Of a stretch of DNA of 32,448 nt, positions 1-8,863 are shown piece by piece (positions within the stretch are counted from its first letter, which is position 1; the number at the start of each line of letters is the position of its first letter). The notes under the pieces were generated by a model that made no database searches, was not told the origin of the DNA, and was given only the letters and a program-made list of their open reading frames with translations. Source of the DNA: Nocardioides mangrovicus (GTDB lineage: Bacteria; Actinomycetota; Actinomycetes; Propionibacteriales; Nocardioidaceae). Location of the stretch: NCBI RefSeq assembly GCF_003674065.1, contig NZ_RDBE01000001.1:882601-915048 (forward strand), written 5' to 3'. The position numbers were made by a program, and so were the translations under genes.

Positions 1-49
1 CATGGTCGACGCGTTCATCGAGCGCGCCACCAAGCACGAGCGCGACTGA
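1..49 (+). CDS. C-terminal end of an upstream gene (partial)
   Basis: The first bases read in frame 2 as the last 15 residues of a protein (ending IERATKHERD) and stop at TGA 47-49. Too little is present to identify it from sequence. In related actinobacteria gpsA (glycerol-3-phosphate dehydrogenase) often precedes the transsulfuration enzyme and ddl, so gpsA is a guess from synteny only. The convergent neighbour ends at 54, leaving a 4-base gap with no room for a terminator. Confidence 0.5.
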   Translation, partial: MVDAFIERATKHERD

Positions 50-53
50 GGCG

Positions 54-1103
<1,050 letters not shown>

Positions 1104-1110
1104 GCCCAGG

Positions 1111-1128
1111 AGCCTAGGCACCTAGGGT
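1111..1128. promoter_or_regulatory. Back-to-back leaderless promoters (-10 elements) for the PLP enzyme and ddl
   Basis: Only 32 bases separate the two divergent start codons. On the minus strand TAGGCT (1116-1111) is followed by 7 nt and ATG 1103. On the plus strand TAGGGT (1123-1128) is followed by 7 nt and ATG 1136. Both fit the actinobacterial TANNNT -10 placed so that transcription starts at or next to the start codon. No convincing -35 is visible on either strand, and neither gene has a Shine-Dalgarno. Confidence 0.55.
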
Positions 1129-1135
1129 TCGGGGC

Positions 1136-2239
1136 ATGAGTGGCAAACCGCGGGTGGCGGTGGTGTTCGGCGGACGCAGCAGCGAGCACGCGATCTCCTG
1201 CCTGACCGCGGGCAGCGTCATCGCCGCCATCGACCCCGAGGCCTACGACGTCGTGCCGGTGGGCATCGCCCGCGACGGCCGGTGGGTGCTGGAGAGCGGT
1301 GAGTCCGACCGGCTGCAGATCGGCTCCGGCGGGGCGCTGCCCGAGGTCGACGCGACGCGGCCGCTGATCCGGCTGCACCAGAGCGGGCTGGTGGTCAACG
1401 ACGCGGCCGACGTGCCCAGCGAGCTCGGCGATGTCGACGTCGTGATGCCGCTGCTGCACGGGCCGTTCGGCGAGGACGGCACGCTGCAGGGGCTGCTGGA
1501 GATGGCAGGCGTCCGCTACGTGGGTGCGGGCGTGCTGTCGTCGGCGATCAGCATGGACAAGCACTACATGAAGGTGGTGCTGCAGTCCGCCGGTCTCCCA
1601 GTGCTGCCGCACGTGCTCATCACGCCGCGCGGCTGGACCGAGGACCCCGAGGCGTGCCGAGAGAGCGTGCGGGCGCTGGGGTTCCCGGTGTTCGTCAAGC
1701 CGTGCCGCGGCGGTTCCTCGATCGGCATCTCGCGCGTCGACGACGAGTCCGGGCTGGATGCTGCGGTCGAGGCCGCGCGCGAGCACGACCCGCGGGTGCT
1801 GGTGGAGGCCGGCGCGGGTGAGGGGTGCCGCGAGCTCGAGTGCGGGGTGCTGGAGAGTCTCGACGGAGCGCCCCAGGCCAGCGTCGTCGCCGAGATCGTG
1901 GTGGCCGGCGACCATGCCTTCTACGACTTCGAGGCCAAGTACCTGCCCGACCAGGACACCCTGGCCAGCATCCCGGCCGACCTGCCCGACGACGTCGCCG
2001 ACCGCGTCCGGGCGATGGCGCTGCGGACCTTCGCCGCCGTCGACGCCGAGGGCCTGGCCCGGGTCGACTTCTTCCTCCAGCCCGACGGGACGGTGGTGGT
2101 CAACGAGCTCAACACCATGCCCGGCTTCACCCCCACCTCGATGTTCCCGATGGTCTGGAAGGCCGCGGGGATCGACTACCCCGCCCTGGTCGATCGACTG
2201 CTCCGGCTCGCGCTGGCCCGGGAGCCGGGCCTCCGGTAA
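1136..2239 (+). CDS. ddl: D-alanine--D-alanine ligase
   Basis: A 367-residue ATP-grasp enzyme that joins two D-alanines in the cytoplasm for the peptidoglycan stem peptide. The N-terminal VVFGGRSSEHAIS (catalytic Glu E17), HGPFGEDGTLQG, the ATP-binding FVKPCRGGSSIG (K188) and the metal-binding RVDFF (D311) with VNELNTMPGFTPTS (E324, N326) are all present in order. The omega-loop FYDFEAKY resembles Ddl rather than D-Ala-D-Lac ligases. ATG 1136 is 7 nt after TAGGGT and has no Shine-Dalgarno, so it is probably leaderless. The stop lies directly against a palindromic repeat, on whose other side a convergent gene ends. Confidence 0.97.
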   Translation: MSGKPRVAVVFGGRSSEHAISCLTAGSVIAAIDPEAYDVVPVGIARDGRWVLESGESDRLQIGSGGALPEVDATRPLIRLHQSGLVVNDAADVPSELGDVDVVMPLLHGPFGEDGTLQGLLEMAGVRYVGAGVLSSAISMDKHYMKVVLQSAGLPVLPHVLITPRGWTEDPEACRESVRALGFPVFVKPCRGGSSIGISRVDDESGLDAAVEAAREHDPRVLVEAGAGEGCRELECGVLESLDGAPQASVVAEIVVAGDHAFYDFEAKYLPDQDTLASIPADLPDDVADRVRAMALRTFAAVDAEGLARVDFFLQPDGTVVVNELNTMPGFTPTSMFPMVWKAAGIDYPALVDRLLRLALAREPGLR

Positions 2240-2310
2240 GCGGGGTAGTCAGAGACGACATGGTTGCCCTCGGACCGTTCCGACAGCCATGTCGTCTCTG
2301 ACTATCCCGC
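2240..2310. repeat. Long palindromic repeat element, copy 1 (possible bidirectional terminator)
   Basis: Arms 2240-2268 and 2282-2310 are 29 nt each and complementary except at three positions, two of which would be G-U pairs in RNA; the centre is 13 nt. The arm core reads TAGTCAGAGACGACATGG. The element exactly fills the space between the ddl stop (2239) and the convergent lipoprotein stop (2311), so it could terminate transcription both ways, though no T-run follows. A second copy lies at 8150-8217 in reverse orientation. Confidence 0.85.
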
Positions 2311-2760
2311 CTACGGGCAGACGTCGGTCTTCCGCAGATGTTTCTTGAGCACCGGCCCGAGGTCGACGAGGGCGGCGGTGGAGGGCCAGTAGGCCTTCGG
2401 GATCTCGACGCGCACCCGGGGGCGGCGGTCGACGGTCGTGGCGGTGACGGTGACAGGGGTGGAGCCGAGCTGGTCGCTCGGGACGAACCAGCCGACGCCG
2501 TCGACCACCTGGCAGGTCGAGGTGGCGGTGAACCCGTCCGGCTGGCCCACGCCGCAGGACAGCTCGACGGCCGGGTCGCCCCAGGACGCCGTGGTGGCGG
2601 AGTAGTCGGCCAGCGCGCGGCCGGCGACCCGGTGCGGCAGCGACGAGGTCAGCGACCGGCACGCGGTGCTGTCCTTCTCGGACAGGTCCGGACCGCCGCA
2701 GCCGGCCGGTACCGCCAGGCCCAGCAGCAGGAGCAGCGTCAGATGTGGACGACGGGGCAC
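2311..2760 (-). CDS. DUF3515 family lipoprotein
   Basis: A 149-residue predicted secreted lipoprotein. A short basic start is followed by a leucine-rich segment and then PAGCGG, with C21 as the likely lipidation site; the proline at -3 makes the lipobox imperfect. The rest matches, from memory, the actinobacterial DUF3515 family, which sits in this same place between ddl and thiL; its function is unknown. Four further cysteines (including ELSC, TSTC and the C-terminal VCP) could form disulfides outside the membrane. GTG 2760 is the only canonical start before the signal peptide and overlaps the end of the upstream Lrp-domain gene by 22 nt, suggesting translational coupling. It ends against palindromic repeat copy 1. 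Confidence 0.8.
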   Translation of the reverse strand: MPRRPHLTLLLLLGLAVPAGCGGPDLSEKDSTACRSLTSSLPHRVAGRALADYSATTASWGDPAVELSCGVGQPDGFTATSTCQVVDGVGWFVPSDQLGSTPVTVTATTVDRRPRVRVEIPKAYWPSTAALVDLGPVLKKHLRKTDVCP

Positions 2761-2975
2761 GTCAGGGTGCGCGTGATGCCCTGCAGGGTCTGCACCTTGG
2801 CCACGACCAGCTTGCCCAGCTCGTCGACGTTGCGGGCCTCGGCGCGCACGATGACGTCGTAGGGACCCGTGACGTCCTCGGCCTGGACGACACCCTGGAT
2901 GCCGGCGATGGCCTCGGCGACCTCGGCCGCGCGACCCACGTCGGTCTGGATCAGGATGTAGGCCTGCACCACCAT
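2739..2975 (-). CDS. Stand-alone Lrp/AsnC ligand-binding (RAM) domain protein
   Basis: A 78-residue protein consisting only of the effector-binding domain of Lrp/AsnC regulators: alternating strands and helices, with GPYDVIVRAEARN matching the ligand-pocket strand of the family. There is no DNA-binding helix-turn-helix, so it probably assembles into oligomers that bind amino acids or partner with a full-length regulator; this is inference. ATG 2975 is preceded by a strong GAGGAGG Shine-Dalgarno. A TAGGTT hexamer at 3021-3016 could be its -10. It is divergent from thiL and overlaps the DUF3515 gene downstream. Confidence 0.88.
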   Translation of the reverse strand: MVVQAYILIQTDVGRAAEVAEAIAGIQGVVQAEDVTGPYDVIVRAEARNVDELGKLVVAKVQTLQGITRTLTCPVVHI

Positions 2976-3015
2976 GTGCGCCTCCTCGAACGGCTCGGGG
3001 GGTGAACTGCTGCGC

Positions 3016-3021
3016 AACCTA
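3016..3021 (-). promoter_or_regulatory. Candidate -10 for the Lrp-domain/DUF3515 pair
   Basis: TAGGTT on the minus strand, about 40 nt before ATG 2975, which has its own strong Shine-Dalgarno. No clear -35 is visible. The call rests on the hexamer and its position in a divergent gap. Confidence 0.35.
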
Positions 3022-3038
3022 CACGCTTGGATGGAGCC

Positions 3039-3983
3039 ATGCCCGACCAGACCCTGGCCGACGTCGGTGAGTTCGGCCTGATCGCCCGCATCGCCCCGCT
3101 GTTCGCCCAGGGCGAGCACGTGCTGGTCGGCCCCGGCGACGACGCCGCGGTCGTCCGCACCCGCCGCGGCCACGACGTCGTCTCCACCGATCTGCTGGTC
3201 GAGAACCGGCACTTCCGCCGCGAGTGGGCCAGTGCGGAGCAGGTGGGCCGCAAGGCGGCCGCGGAGGCGCTCTCGGACGTCAACGCCATGGGCGGGCGGA
3301 CGCATACCGTCACCGTCGGCCTCGCGGCGCCCGCCGACCTGCCCGCGCAGTGGGCCGTCGACCTGGCCGCCGGGATCGCCCAGGAGTGCGAGGTGGCCGG
3401 GGCGAGCGTCGTCGGCGGCGACGTCACCCGCGCCGACCAGGTGGTGGTCGCGATCACCGTCATCGGCTCGTGTGAGCTGGCGCCGGTGCTGCGCAGCGGG
3501 GCGCAGCCGGGTGACGTGGTGGCGCTGGTGGGCCGGCAGGGCTGGGCGGCCGGTGGGCTGGCGGTGCTGACGCGCGGCTTCCGCTCGCCGCGCGCTCTGG
3601 TGGCCGCCTACCAGCGCCCCGAGCCGCCGTACGAGCAGGGACCGCTCGGGGCTGCTGCCGGCGCGACGTCGATGATCGACGTCTCCGACGGGCTCCTGGC
3701 CGACCTGGGGCACGTCGCGAGCGCCAGCGGGGTCGCCATCGACGTCCACACCGCCGGCTTCGAGCTCGACGAGCCGCTGCAGGCGGTCGGGGCCGCCCTC
3801 GGCGTCGACCCGATGCAGTTCGTGCTCAGCGGGGGAGAGGACCACCCGCTGGTGGCGACCTACCCCGGCGCCGATGCCGTGCCGGAGGGCTGGCGGGCGA
3901 TCGGGACCGTCGCCTCAGGCGAGCCGCAGGTCACCGTCGACGGCGAGGCCTACGAGGGCGCCCGCGGCTGGGAGCACTTCTAG
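3039..3983 (+). CDS. thiL: Thiamine-monophosphate kinase
   Basis: A 314-residue ATP-dependent kinase that phosphorylates thiamine monophosphate to thiamine diphosphate, the last step of cofactor synthesis. It has the AIR-synthase-like fold: VGPGDDAAVV near residue 30, ENRHFRREW, AEALSDVNAMGG, VGGDVTRA and MIDVSDGLLADLGH are all in the expected order and carry the metal-binding aspartates. ATG 3039 was chosen because the protein starts four residues before the conserved region; an in-frame TTG at 3027 is possible but adds only four residues. The stop is 22 nt from the convergent rpmB stop, with no hairpin between. Confidence 0.95.
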   Translation: MPDQTLADVGEFGLIARIAPLFAQGEHVLVGPGDDAAVVRTRRGHDVVSTDLLVENRHFRREWASAEQVGRKAAAEALSDVNAMGGRTHTVTVGLAAPADLPAQWAVDLAAGIAQECEVAGASVVGGDVTRADQVVVAITVIGSCELAPVLRSGAQPGDVVALVGRQGWAAGGLAVLTRGFRSPRALVAAYQRPEPPYEQGPLGAAAGATSMIDVSDGLLADLGHVASASGVAIDVHTAGFELDEPLQAVGAALGVDPMQFVLSGGEDHPLVATYPGADAVPEGWRAIGTVASGEPQVTVDGEAYEGARGWEHF

Positions 3984-4005
3984 AAGCGCCCCGGTCCAGG
4001 CTGGT

Positions 4006-4197
4006 TCAGACGGCGCGCTGGACCTTGCCGGCCTTGATGCAGCCGGTGCAGACGTTGAGCCGCTTGGGCGTGCCGTTGACCACGGCGCGCACCCGCTGGA
4101 TGTTGGGGTCGAAGCGACGCTTGGTGATCTTGCGCGACCACGGCCGGTTGTTGCCGAAGCCGGGCTTCTTCGCGCAGATGTCGCAGACGGCGGCCAC
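4006..4197 (-). CDS. rpmB: 50S ribosomal protein L28
   Basis: A 63-residue L28 of the large ribosomal subunit. It starts GTG (AAVCDICAKKPGFGNN) and contains TKRRFDPNIQRVRAVVNG. Two CxxC pairs, C5/C8 and C50/C53, make it the zinc-binding form of L28. GAGGAG sits 6 nt before GTG 4197. The gene faces away from the DAK2-domain kinase and runs towards thiL. Confidence 0.96.
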   Translation of the reverse strand: MAAVCDICAKKPGFGNNRPWSRKITKRRFDPNIQRVRAVVNGTPKRLNVCTGCIKAGKVQRAV

Positions 4198-4274
4198 GGA
4201 TACTCCTCGATGACGATGAACGTTCGAACGCCCTGACCGCGGGACGGGTGACACCGCGCTGGGGCAACCGCACA

Positions 4275-4280
4275 AGACTA
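4275..4280 (-). promoter_or_regulatory. Candidate -10 for rpmB
   Basis: TAGTCT on the minus strand, about 78 nt before the rpmB start. No recognisable -35 is present at the right distance. It overlaps a weak palindrome (4278-4319), so the hexamer could instead belong to that structure. Confidence 0.25.
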
Positions 4281-4319
4281 ACCGAGACGGTGTGCGGGAC
4301 CCTAATCGTCTCGCACTAG
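4278..4319. repeat. Weak palindrome resembling the 2240/8150 repeat arms
   Basis: CTA at 4278-4280 and GAGACG at 4284-4289 face CGTCTC at 4307-4312 and TAG at 4317-4319. The right half TCGTCTCGCACTA differs by one base from TCGTCTCGGACTA of the copy at 8150-8217. The inner part is much shorter than in the two full copies, so it is either a decayed relative or a coincidence. Confidence 0.3.
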
Positions 4320-4360
4320 CCTCACAGCAGCCGCAGGACGTCGACCAGGGAGGAGATCGC

Positions 4361-5968
4361 GTGCAGCACCCGTTCGACGCGAGCGTCCTGACCCGGTTCG
4401 CCGACCTCGCCGTCGACTCCCTCGGCGCCGCGCGCGAGGAGATCGACGCGCTCAACGTGTACCCGGTGCCCGACGGCGACACCGGGACGAACATGTTCTT
4501 GACGCTCGAGAGCGCCCGCGACGCCCTGGTCGAGCGGCTGCGCACCGACGCCGAGCTCGCCCCCGCACTGGCGGCGTACGCCCGCGGTGCGCTGCTGGGG
4601 GCCCGGGGCAACTCCGGGGTGATCCTCTCCGAGCTGGTCGGGGCGCTGGTCCGGCGCGTCTCGCGGGCGCGTCCGGGCGATCGGCCCGAGCAGGTCTGGG
4701 CCGAGGCGCTGCGAGCGGCTGCCGACGCCGCCTGGGCGGCGGTGGGCACGCCCGTGGAGGGCACGATCCTCTCGGTGGCCGCCGCTGCGGCCGAGGCCGC
4801 CGAGAAGACCGCCGCCGACCCCGCCGCCACGCTCGAGCGGGTCGTCCACGAGTCCGGCCGCGCCGCGCACGAGGCGCTGCTGCTCACTCCCGACCAGCTG
4901 CCGCTGCTGCGCGACGCCGGCGTGGTCGACGCCGGCGGCCGTGGCCTGGTGGTGGTGCTCGACGCCGTGGAGGCCGTCGCCACCGGTCGCCGTCCACCGG
5001 CCCCCGCGGCCCGGGCCATCCCGGTGCTGCCGGCGGGCTCGGCCGGCGACCTCAGCGAGGAGGGCCCGGCGTACGAGGTCATGTACCTGCTCGACGCCGA
5101 GGAGGACCGGATCCCCACGCTGCGCGCCGCCCTGGCCGGGCTGGGCGACTCGCTGGTGGTCGTCGGCGGGGAGGGCCTGTGGAACGTGCACGTGCACGTC
5201 GACGACGTCGGTGCCGCGGTGGAGGCGGGCATCGCCGCCGGCACCCCGCGCCGGATCCGGGTCACCCACTTCGCCGAGCAGGTGCGCCGCGCGGGCTCGC
5301 GGGTGCGCAGCGGCCGCAAGGTCGTGGTCGTCGCCGCGGGGGAGGGGCTGGCCACGATCTTCGCCGAGGCCGGCGCGGTGGTGGTGCCCGGCGGCCCGGG
5401 CCGCCGGCCGTCCACCGGCGAGCTCCTGGCGGCCATCACGGGTTGCGGGGCCGAGGAGGTGATCGTGCTGCCCAACGACCACGACTCGGCGGCCGTCGCC
5501 CAGGCCGCCGCGCGGACCGCGGCCGACCAGGACGTCCGGGTGGTCGTCGTGCCCACCAGCGCCCAGGTGCAGGGCATCGCCGCGATGGCCGTGCACGAGC
5601 CCGGCCGTGCGTTGGAGGCCGACGTCGTCGCGATGACCTCCGCGGCCCGCCACGCCCGTCACGCCGCCGTCACCGTGGCCACCAAGCGGGCGATGACCAG
5701 TGCCGGACCCTGCGAGCCGGGTGACGTCCTGGGCGCCATCGAGGGCGACTTCGTGGCCGTGGGTGACGACCTCGCGGCCGTGGCCCGCGGCCTGGTCGAC
5801 CGGCTGCTCGACAGCGGCGGCGAGCTGGTGACGCTGGTCGCCGGCGAGGGCGGCGCGGAGCTGGTGGTCGAGGTGGAGGCGCACGTGGAGCGGCGCTTCG
5901 CCGGCGTCGACGTCGTGGTCTACGACGGCGGGCAGGACCGCTACCCGCTGCTGCTGGCGGTGGAGTAG
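4361..5968 (+). CDS. DAK2/DegV-partner kinase (FakA/YloV-like)
   Basis: A 535-residue protein of the fatty-acid-kinase FakA/YloV family. In Firmicutes FakA phosphorylates fatty acids held by a DegV-type (FakB) protein; that role is assumed here from family membership. The N-terminal DhaL-like nucleotide domain is clear: NVYPVPDGDTGTN (DGDTG at 38-42) and GARGNSGVILSEL, with the second half corresponding to the middle and C-terminal FakA domains. No fakB/degV gene lies in the window. GTG 4361 was chosen because GGGAGGAG (4348-4355) sits 5 nt upstream; an upstream in-frame start at 4292 lacks this and only adds a poorly conserved segment. The gene lies 4 nt from recG, as is common in actinobacteria. 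Confidence 0.88.
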   Translation: MQHPFDASVLTRFADLAVDSLGAAREEIDALNVYPVPDGDTGTNMFLTLESARDALVERLRTDAELAPALAAYARGALLGARGNSGVILSELVGALVRRVSRARPGDRPEQVWAEALRAAADAAWAAVGTPVEGTILSVAAAAAEAAEKTAADPAATLERVVHESGRAAHEALLLTPDQLPLLRDAGVVDAGGRGLVVVLDAVEAVATGRRPPAPAARAIPVLPAGSAGDLSEEGPAYEVMYLLDAEEDRIPTLRAALAGLGDSLVVVGGEGLWNVHVHVDDVGAAVEAGIAAGTPRRIRVTHFAEQVRRAGSRVRSGRKVVVVAAGEGLATIFAEAGAVVVPGGPGRRPSTGELLAAITGCGAEEVIVLPNDHDSAAVAQAAARTAADQDVRVVVVPTSAQVQGIAAMAVHEPGRALEADVVAMTSAARHARHAAVTVATKRAMTSAGPCEPGDVLGAIEGDFVAVGDDLAAVARGLVDRLLDSGGELVTLVAGEGGAELVVEVEAHVERRFAGVDVVVYDGGQDRYPLLLAVE

Positions 5969-5972
5969 CGCG

Positions 5973-8135
5973 ATGGCGGTCAGCTGGGACTCGCCGATCG
6001 CGGCCGTGGCCGGCAAGGAGGCCAAGAAGGTCGAGCAGGACCTCGGCGTCGCCACGGTGGGCGACCTGCTGCAGCACTACCCGCGCAGCTACGTGGCCAA
6101 GGGCTCGCTCAGCGAGCTCGACGACCTCGAGCAGGGCGACCACCTCAGCGTCGTCGGCGAGGTGTCGAACGCCCAGACGCGCACCTTCGTCGACCGCCGC
6201 AGCGGCCACACCCGCTACCGGACGCTGGTGACGGTCAAGGGCACCGGCGGGCGGTTGGCGCTGACCTTCTTCGACGCCAACAAGCGCACCGCCGACTGGC
6301 GCATCAGCGAGCACCGCATCGGCAGCTACGGCCTGTACTCCGGCCGGCTGAAGTGGTTCAACGACGCCTGGGAGCTGATCAACCCGCAGTCCAAGGTGTT
6401 CTCGGCCGAGGGCACGGCGAGCGAGGCCCTCGACGCGCTGCCGGACCTGATCCCGATCTACCGGGCCGCGGGCAAGGTCGAGACCTGGCACATCCAGGAC
6501 GCCGTGGCGCTCGCGCTGACGCTCGTCGACGACGTCCCCGACGTGCTCCCGGCCGAGGTGGCCCGCGCCGCCGACGTGCTCGACGCCGCCACCGCGCTGC
6601 GGCTGATCCACCAGCCCGACACCTGGCAGCAGGTCAAGGCCGCGCAGAAGCGGCTCAAGCTCGACGAGGCGCTGGTGACCCAGACCGTGCTCGCCCAGCG
6701 TCGCGACGTCCTCTCGTCGACCACCACCACGGCCCGCGCGGGCCGCGACGACGGGCTGCTCGACCGGTTCGACGAGCGGCTGCCCTTCGAGCTCACCGAC
6801 GGCCAGCGCTCCGTCACCGACGACCTGCTCGCCGACCTCGCCCGCGAGCGGCCGATGCACCGGCTCCTGCAGGGCGAGGTGGGCTCGGGCAAGACCGTCG
6901 TCGCGCTGCGGGCGATGCTGCGCGTCGTCGACTCCGGCGGCCAGGCCGTGCTGCTGGCCCCGACCGAGGTGCTCGCCCAGCAGCACGAGCGCTCGGTGCG
7001 GGCGATGCTCGGCCCGCTGGCCGAGGCGGGCCAGATCGGCGGCGATGCCGACGGCACCCGGGTCGCGCTGCTCACCGGCTCGCTCACCGCCGCCCAGCGC
7101 AAGCAGGCACTGCTCGACGTCGCCAGCGGCGAGGCGGGGCTGGTGATCGGCACGCACGCGCTGCTGCAGGACACCGTGCAGTACGTCGACCTCGGCCTGG
7201 TCGTCGTCGACGAGCAGCACCGCTTCGGCGTCGAGCAGCGGGCCGCGCTGACCGCCCGCTCCGACACCCCGCCGCACGTGCTGGTGATGACCGCGACGCC
7301 GATCCCGCGCACGGTCGCGATGACGGTCTTCGGCGACCTGGAGACCTCCGTGCTGCGCGACCTGCCGCGCGGTCGGGGCGAGGTGCAGTCGACCGTGGTG
7401 CCGGCGGGCCAGGAGGCGTGGATGGAGCGGGTGTGGTCGCGCATCCGCGAGGAGGTCGCGGCCGGCCGGCAGGCGTACGTGGTGTGCCCGCGGATCGACG
7501 CCACCGACGACGAGGAGGACTCCGGCCTGGCCGCGGTCGAGGAGCAGGTGGTCGAGCTCGCCGACGGCCCGCTCGCCGGGCTCGGCGTGGCGAAGCTGCA
7601 CGGCCGGATGGCCCCCGACGATAAGGACGCCACGATGCGCGCGTTCGCCGCCGGCGAGGTCGACGTGCTGGTCTCCACCACCGTCATCGAGGTCGGCGTC
7701 GACGTCCCGAACGCCACGGTGATGGTGATCCTCGACGCCGACCGGTTCGGCGTCTCGCAGCTGCACCAGCTGCGCGGGCGGATCGGGCGCGGCGGCCACG
7801 CCGGGCTGTGCCTGCTGGTCACCGGGGTCAAGGCGGAGTCGCCCTCGCTGGAGCGGTTGCAGGCCGTCGCCGGCACCCGCGACGGCTTCGAGCTGGCCGA
7901 GGTCGACCTGCGCCAGCGCCGCGAGGGCGACGTCCTCGGCACCCGGCAGTCGGGCAAGCGGCAGACGCTGCGGCTGCTCTCGGTGCTCGACGACGCCGAC
8001 GTCATCGAGACCGCGCGCGGCATCGCCACCGACCTGGTCGCCGCCGACCCCACCCTCGCCCACCACCGCGACCTCGCCGCCGCGGTCCGCTCCCTCGCCG
8101 AGTCCGAGGCGGCCGACTACCTGGACAAGGGGTGA
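5973..8135 (+). CDS. recG: ATP-dependent DNA helicase RecG
   Basis: A 720-residue superfamily 2 helicase that remodels stalled replication forks and Holliday junctions. The N-terminal wedge/OB region (roughly 1-170) precedes the helicase core: Walker A GEVGSGKT (K307), DEQHRFGVEQR (DEQH from 413), MTATPIPRT, STTVIEVGVDVPNA and QLHQLRGRIGRG. The length agrees with actinobacterial RecG. ATG 5973 follows the kinase stop by 4 nt, with GGAG overlapping that gene's end, so the two are probably co-translated. The palindromic repeat copy 2 follows. Confidence 0.97.
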   Translation: MAVSWDSPIAAVAGKEAKKVEQDLGVATVGDLLQHYPRSYVAKGSLSELDDLEQGDHLSVVGEVSNAQTRTFVDRRSGHTRYRTLVTVKGTGGRLALTFFDANKRTADWRISEHRIGSYGLYSGRLKWFNDAWELINPQSKVFSAEGTASEALDALPDLIPIYRAAGKVETWHIQDAVALALTLVDDVPDVLPAEVARAADVLDAATALRLIHQPDTWQQVKAAQKRLKLDEALVTQTVLAQRRDVLSSTTTTARAGRDDGLLDRFDERLPFELTDGQRSVTDDLLADLARERPMHRLLQGEVGSGKTVVALRAMLRVVDSGGQAVLLAPTEVLAQQHERSVRAMLGPLAEAGQIGGDADGTRVALLTGSLTAAQRKQALLDVASGEAGLVIGTHALLQDTVQYVDLGLVVVDEQHRFGVEQRAALTARSDTPPHVLVMTATPIPRTVAMTVFGDLETSVLRDLPRGRGEVQSTVVPAGQEAWMERVWSRIREEVAAGRQAYVVCPRIDATDDEEDSGLAAVEEQVVELADGPLAGLGVAKLHGRMAPDDKDATMRAFAAGEVDVLVSTTVIEVGVDVPNATVMVILDADRFGVSQLHQLRGRIGRGGHAGLCLLVTGVKAESPSLERLQAVAGTRDGFELAEVDLRQRREGDVLGTRQSGKRQTLRLLSVLDDADVIETARGIATDLVAADPTLAHHRDLAAAVRSLAESEAADYLDKG

Positions 8136-8149
8136 GCGTGTCCGTTTCC

Positions 8150-8217
8150 GCGATAGTCAGAGACGAAATGGCTGTCAGAACGGCCCCCGAGCAGCCATCT
8201 CGTCTCGGACTATGCCG
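8150..8217. repeat. Long palindromic repeat element, copy 2
   Basis: Left arm GATAGTCAGAGACGAAATGG (from 8152) pairs with the right arm ending near 8216 over about 23 nt with three mismatches. Read on the minus strand, its centre (CTCGGGGGCCGTTCTGAC) matches the plus-strand centre of copy 1 (CTCGGACCGTTCCGAC) apart from small changes, so it is the same element inverted. It lies between recG and rsmD on the same strand, 16 nt before the rsmD start. Confidence 0.85.
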
Positions 8218-8232
8218 CCGGGGCGGGCGCCG

Positions 8233-8826
8233 ATGACCCGGATCATCGGGGGGGAGGCGAGCGGCCGGCGGCTCCGGACGCCGGCGGGGGACCGCACCCG
8301 GCCGACGACGGACCGGGTGCGCGAGGCGCTGTTCTCGGCGCTGGAGTCGGCGGTGGGGCCGCTGGCCGGGCTGCGGGTCCTGGACCTGTACGCCGGCTCG
8401 GGCGCGGTGGGGCTCGAGGCGGTCTCGCGGGGGGCGGCCTGGGCGAGGCTGGTGGAGTCCGACCGACGCACCGCGCGCACGGTGCTGGCCGCGAACGTCC
8501 GCGACGTCGGTCAGGGGTGCGCCGAGGTGGTCGACCTCCCGGTCGCCCGGGCGCTGGCCGAGCGCGCGGGGGAGCCCTACGACGTCGTCTTCGCCGACCC
8601 GCCCTACGAGGTCTCGAACGCCGACGTCGAGCAGGTGCTGGGACTGCTGGTCGACCACGGATGGCTGGGCGAGGCGGCGGTAGTGGTGGTCGAGCGCTCC
8701 AGCCGCGACGAGCCGTTCACCTGGCCGCCCGGCGCCCTGGAGCCGCTGCGCTCACGGGCCTACGGGGAGACGACGCTGTACTGGGCCAACTCGACACAGA
8801 AACATTGGACCTTCACCATAGGTTGA
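8233..8826 (+). CDS. rsmD: 16S rRNA (guanine(966)-N(2))-methyltransferase RsmD
   Basis: A 197-residue SAM-dependent methyltransferase that modifies G966 of 16S rRNA during 30S assembly. The start TRIIGGEASGRRL, the SAM motif VLDLYAGSGAVGLEA (49-63) and the catalytic DPPY (122-125) identify it. ATG 8233 was chosen because the family begins with this segment; ATG 8212, seven codons upstream, lies inside palindromic repeat copy 2. The last dozen residues after YGETTLYW (a tail ending KHWTFTIG) run past the usual family end. A TAGGTT hexamer in this tail may serve coaD. Confidence 0.94.
   Translation: MTRIIGGEASGRRLRTPAGDRTRPTTDRVREALFSALESAVGPLAGLRVLDLYAGSGAVGLEAVSRGAAWARLVESDRRTARTVLAANVRDVGQGCAEVVDLPVARALAERAGEPYDVVFADPPYEVSNADVEQVLGLLVDHGWLGEAAVVVVERSSRDEPFTWPPGALEPLRSRAYGETTLYWANSTQKHWTFTIG
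8819..8824 (+). promoter_or_regulatory. Candidate -10 for coaD
   Basis: TAGGTT across the last codons of rsmD, 39 nt before ATG 8864. A GGGAGG Shine-Dalgarno lies between the predicted transcript start and the ATG. No good -35 at 17 nt; TCGACA at 8791 is too far away. Confidence 0.35.
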
Positions 8827-8863
8827 GGCTGTCGGCTCAACGGTCGAAAGGGAGGCGTCGAGG

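Noticed and set aside
2249..2662. 137-codon minus-strand frame running through palindrome copy 1
   Set aside because: It is out of frame with the DUF3515 lipoprotein and has a low-complexity Arg/Pro/Gly composition.
4221..4230. CGTTCGAACG palindrome upstream of rpmB as an SOS (LexA) box
   Set aside because: It lacks the spacing of the actinobacterial TCGAAC-N4-GTTCGA motif, and rpmB is not an SOS gene.
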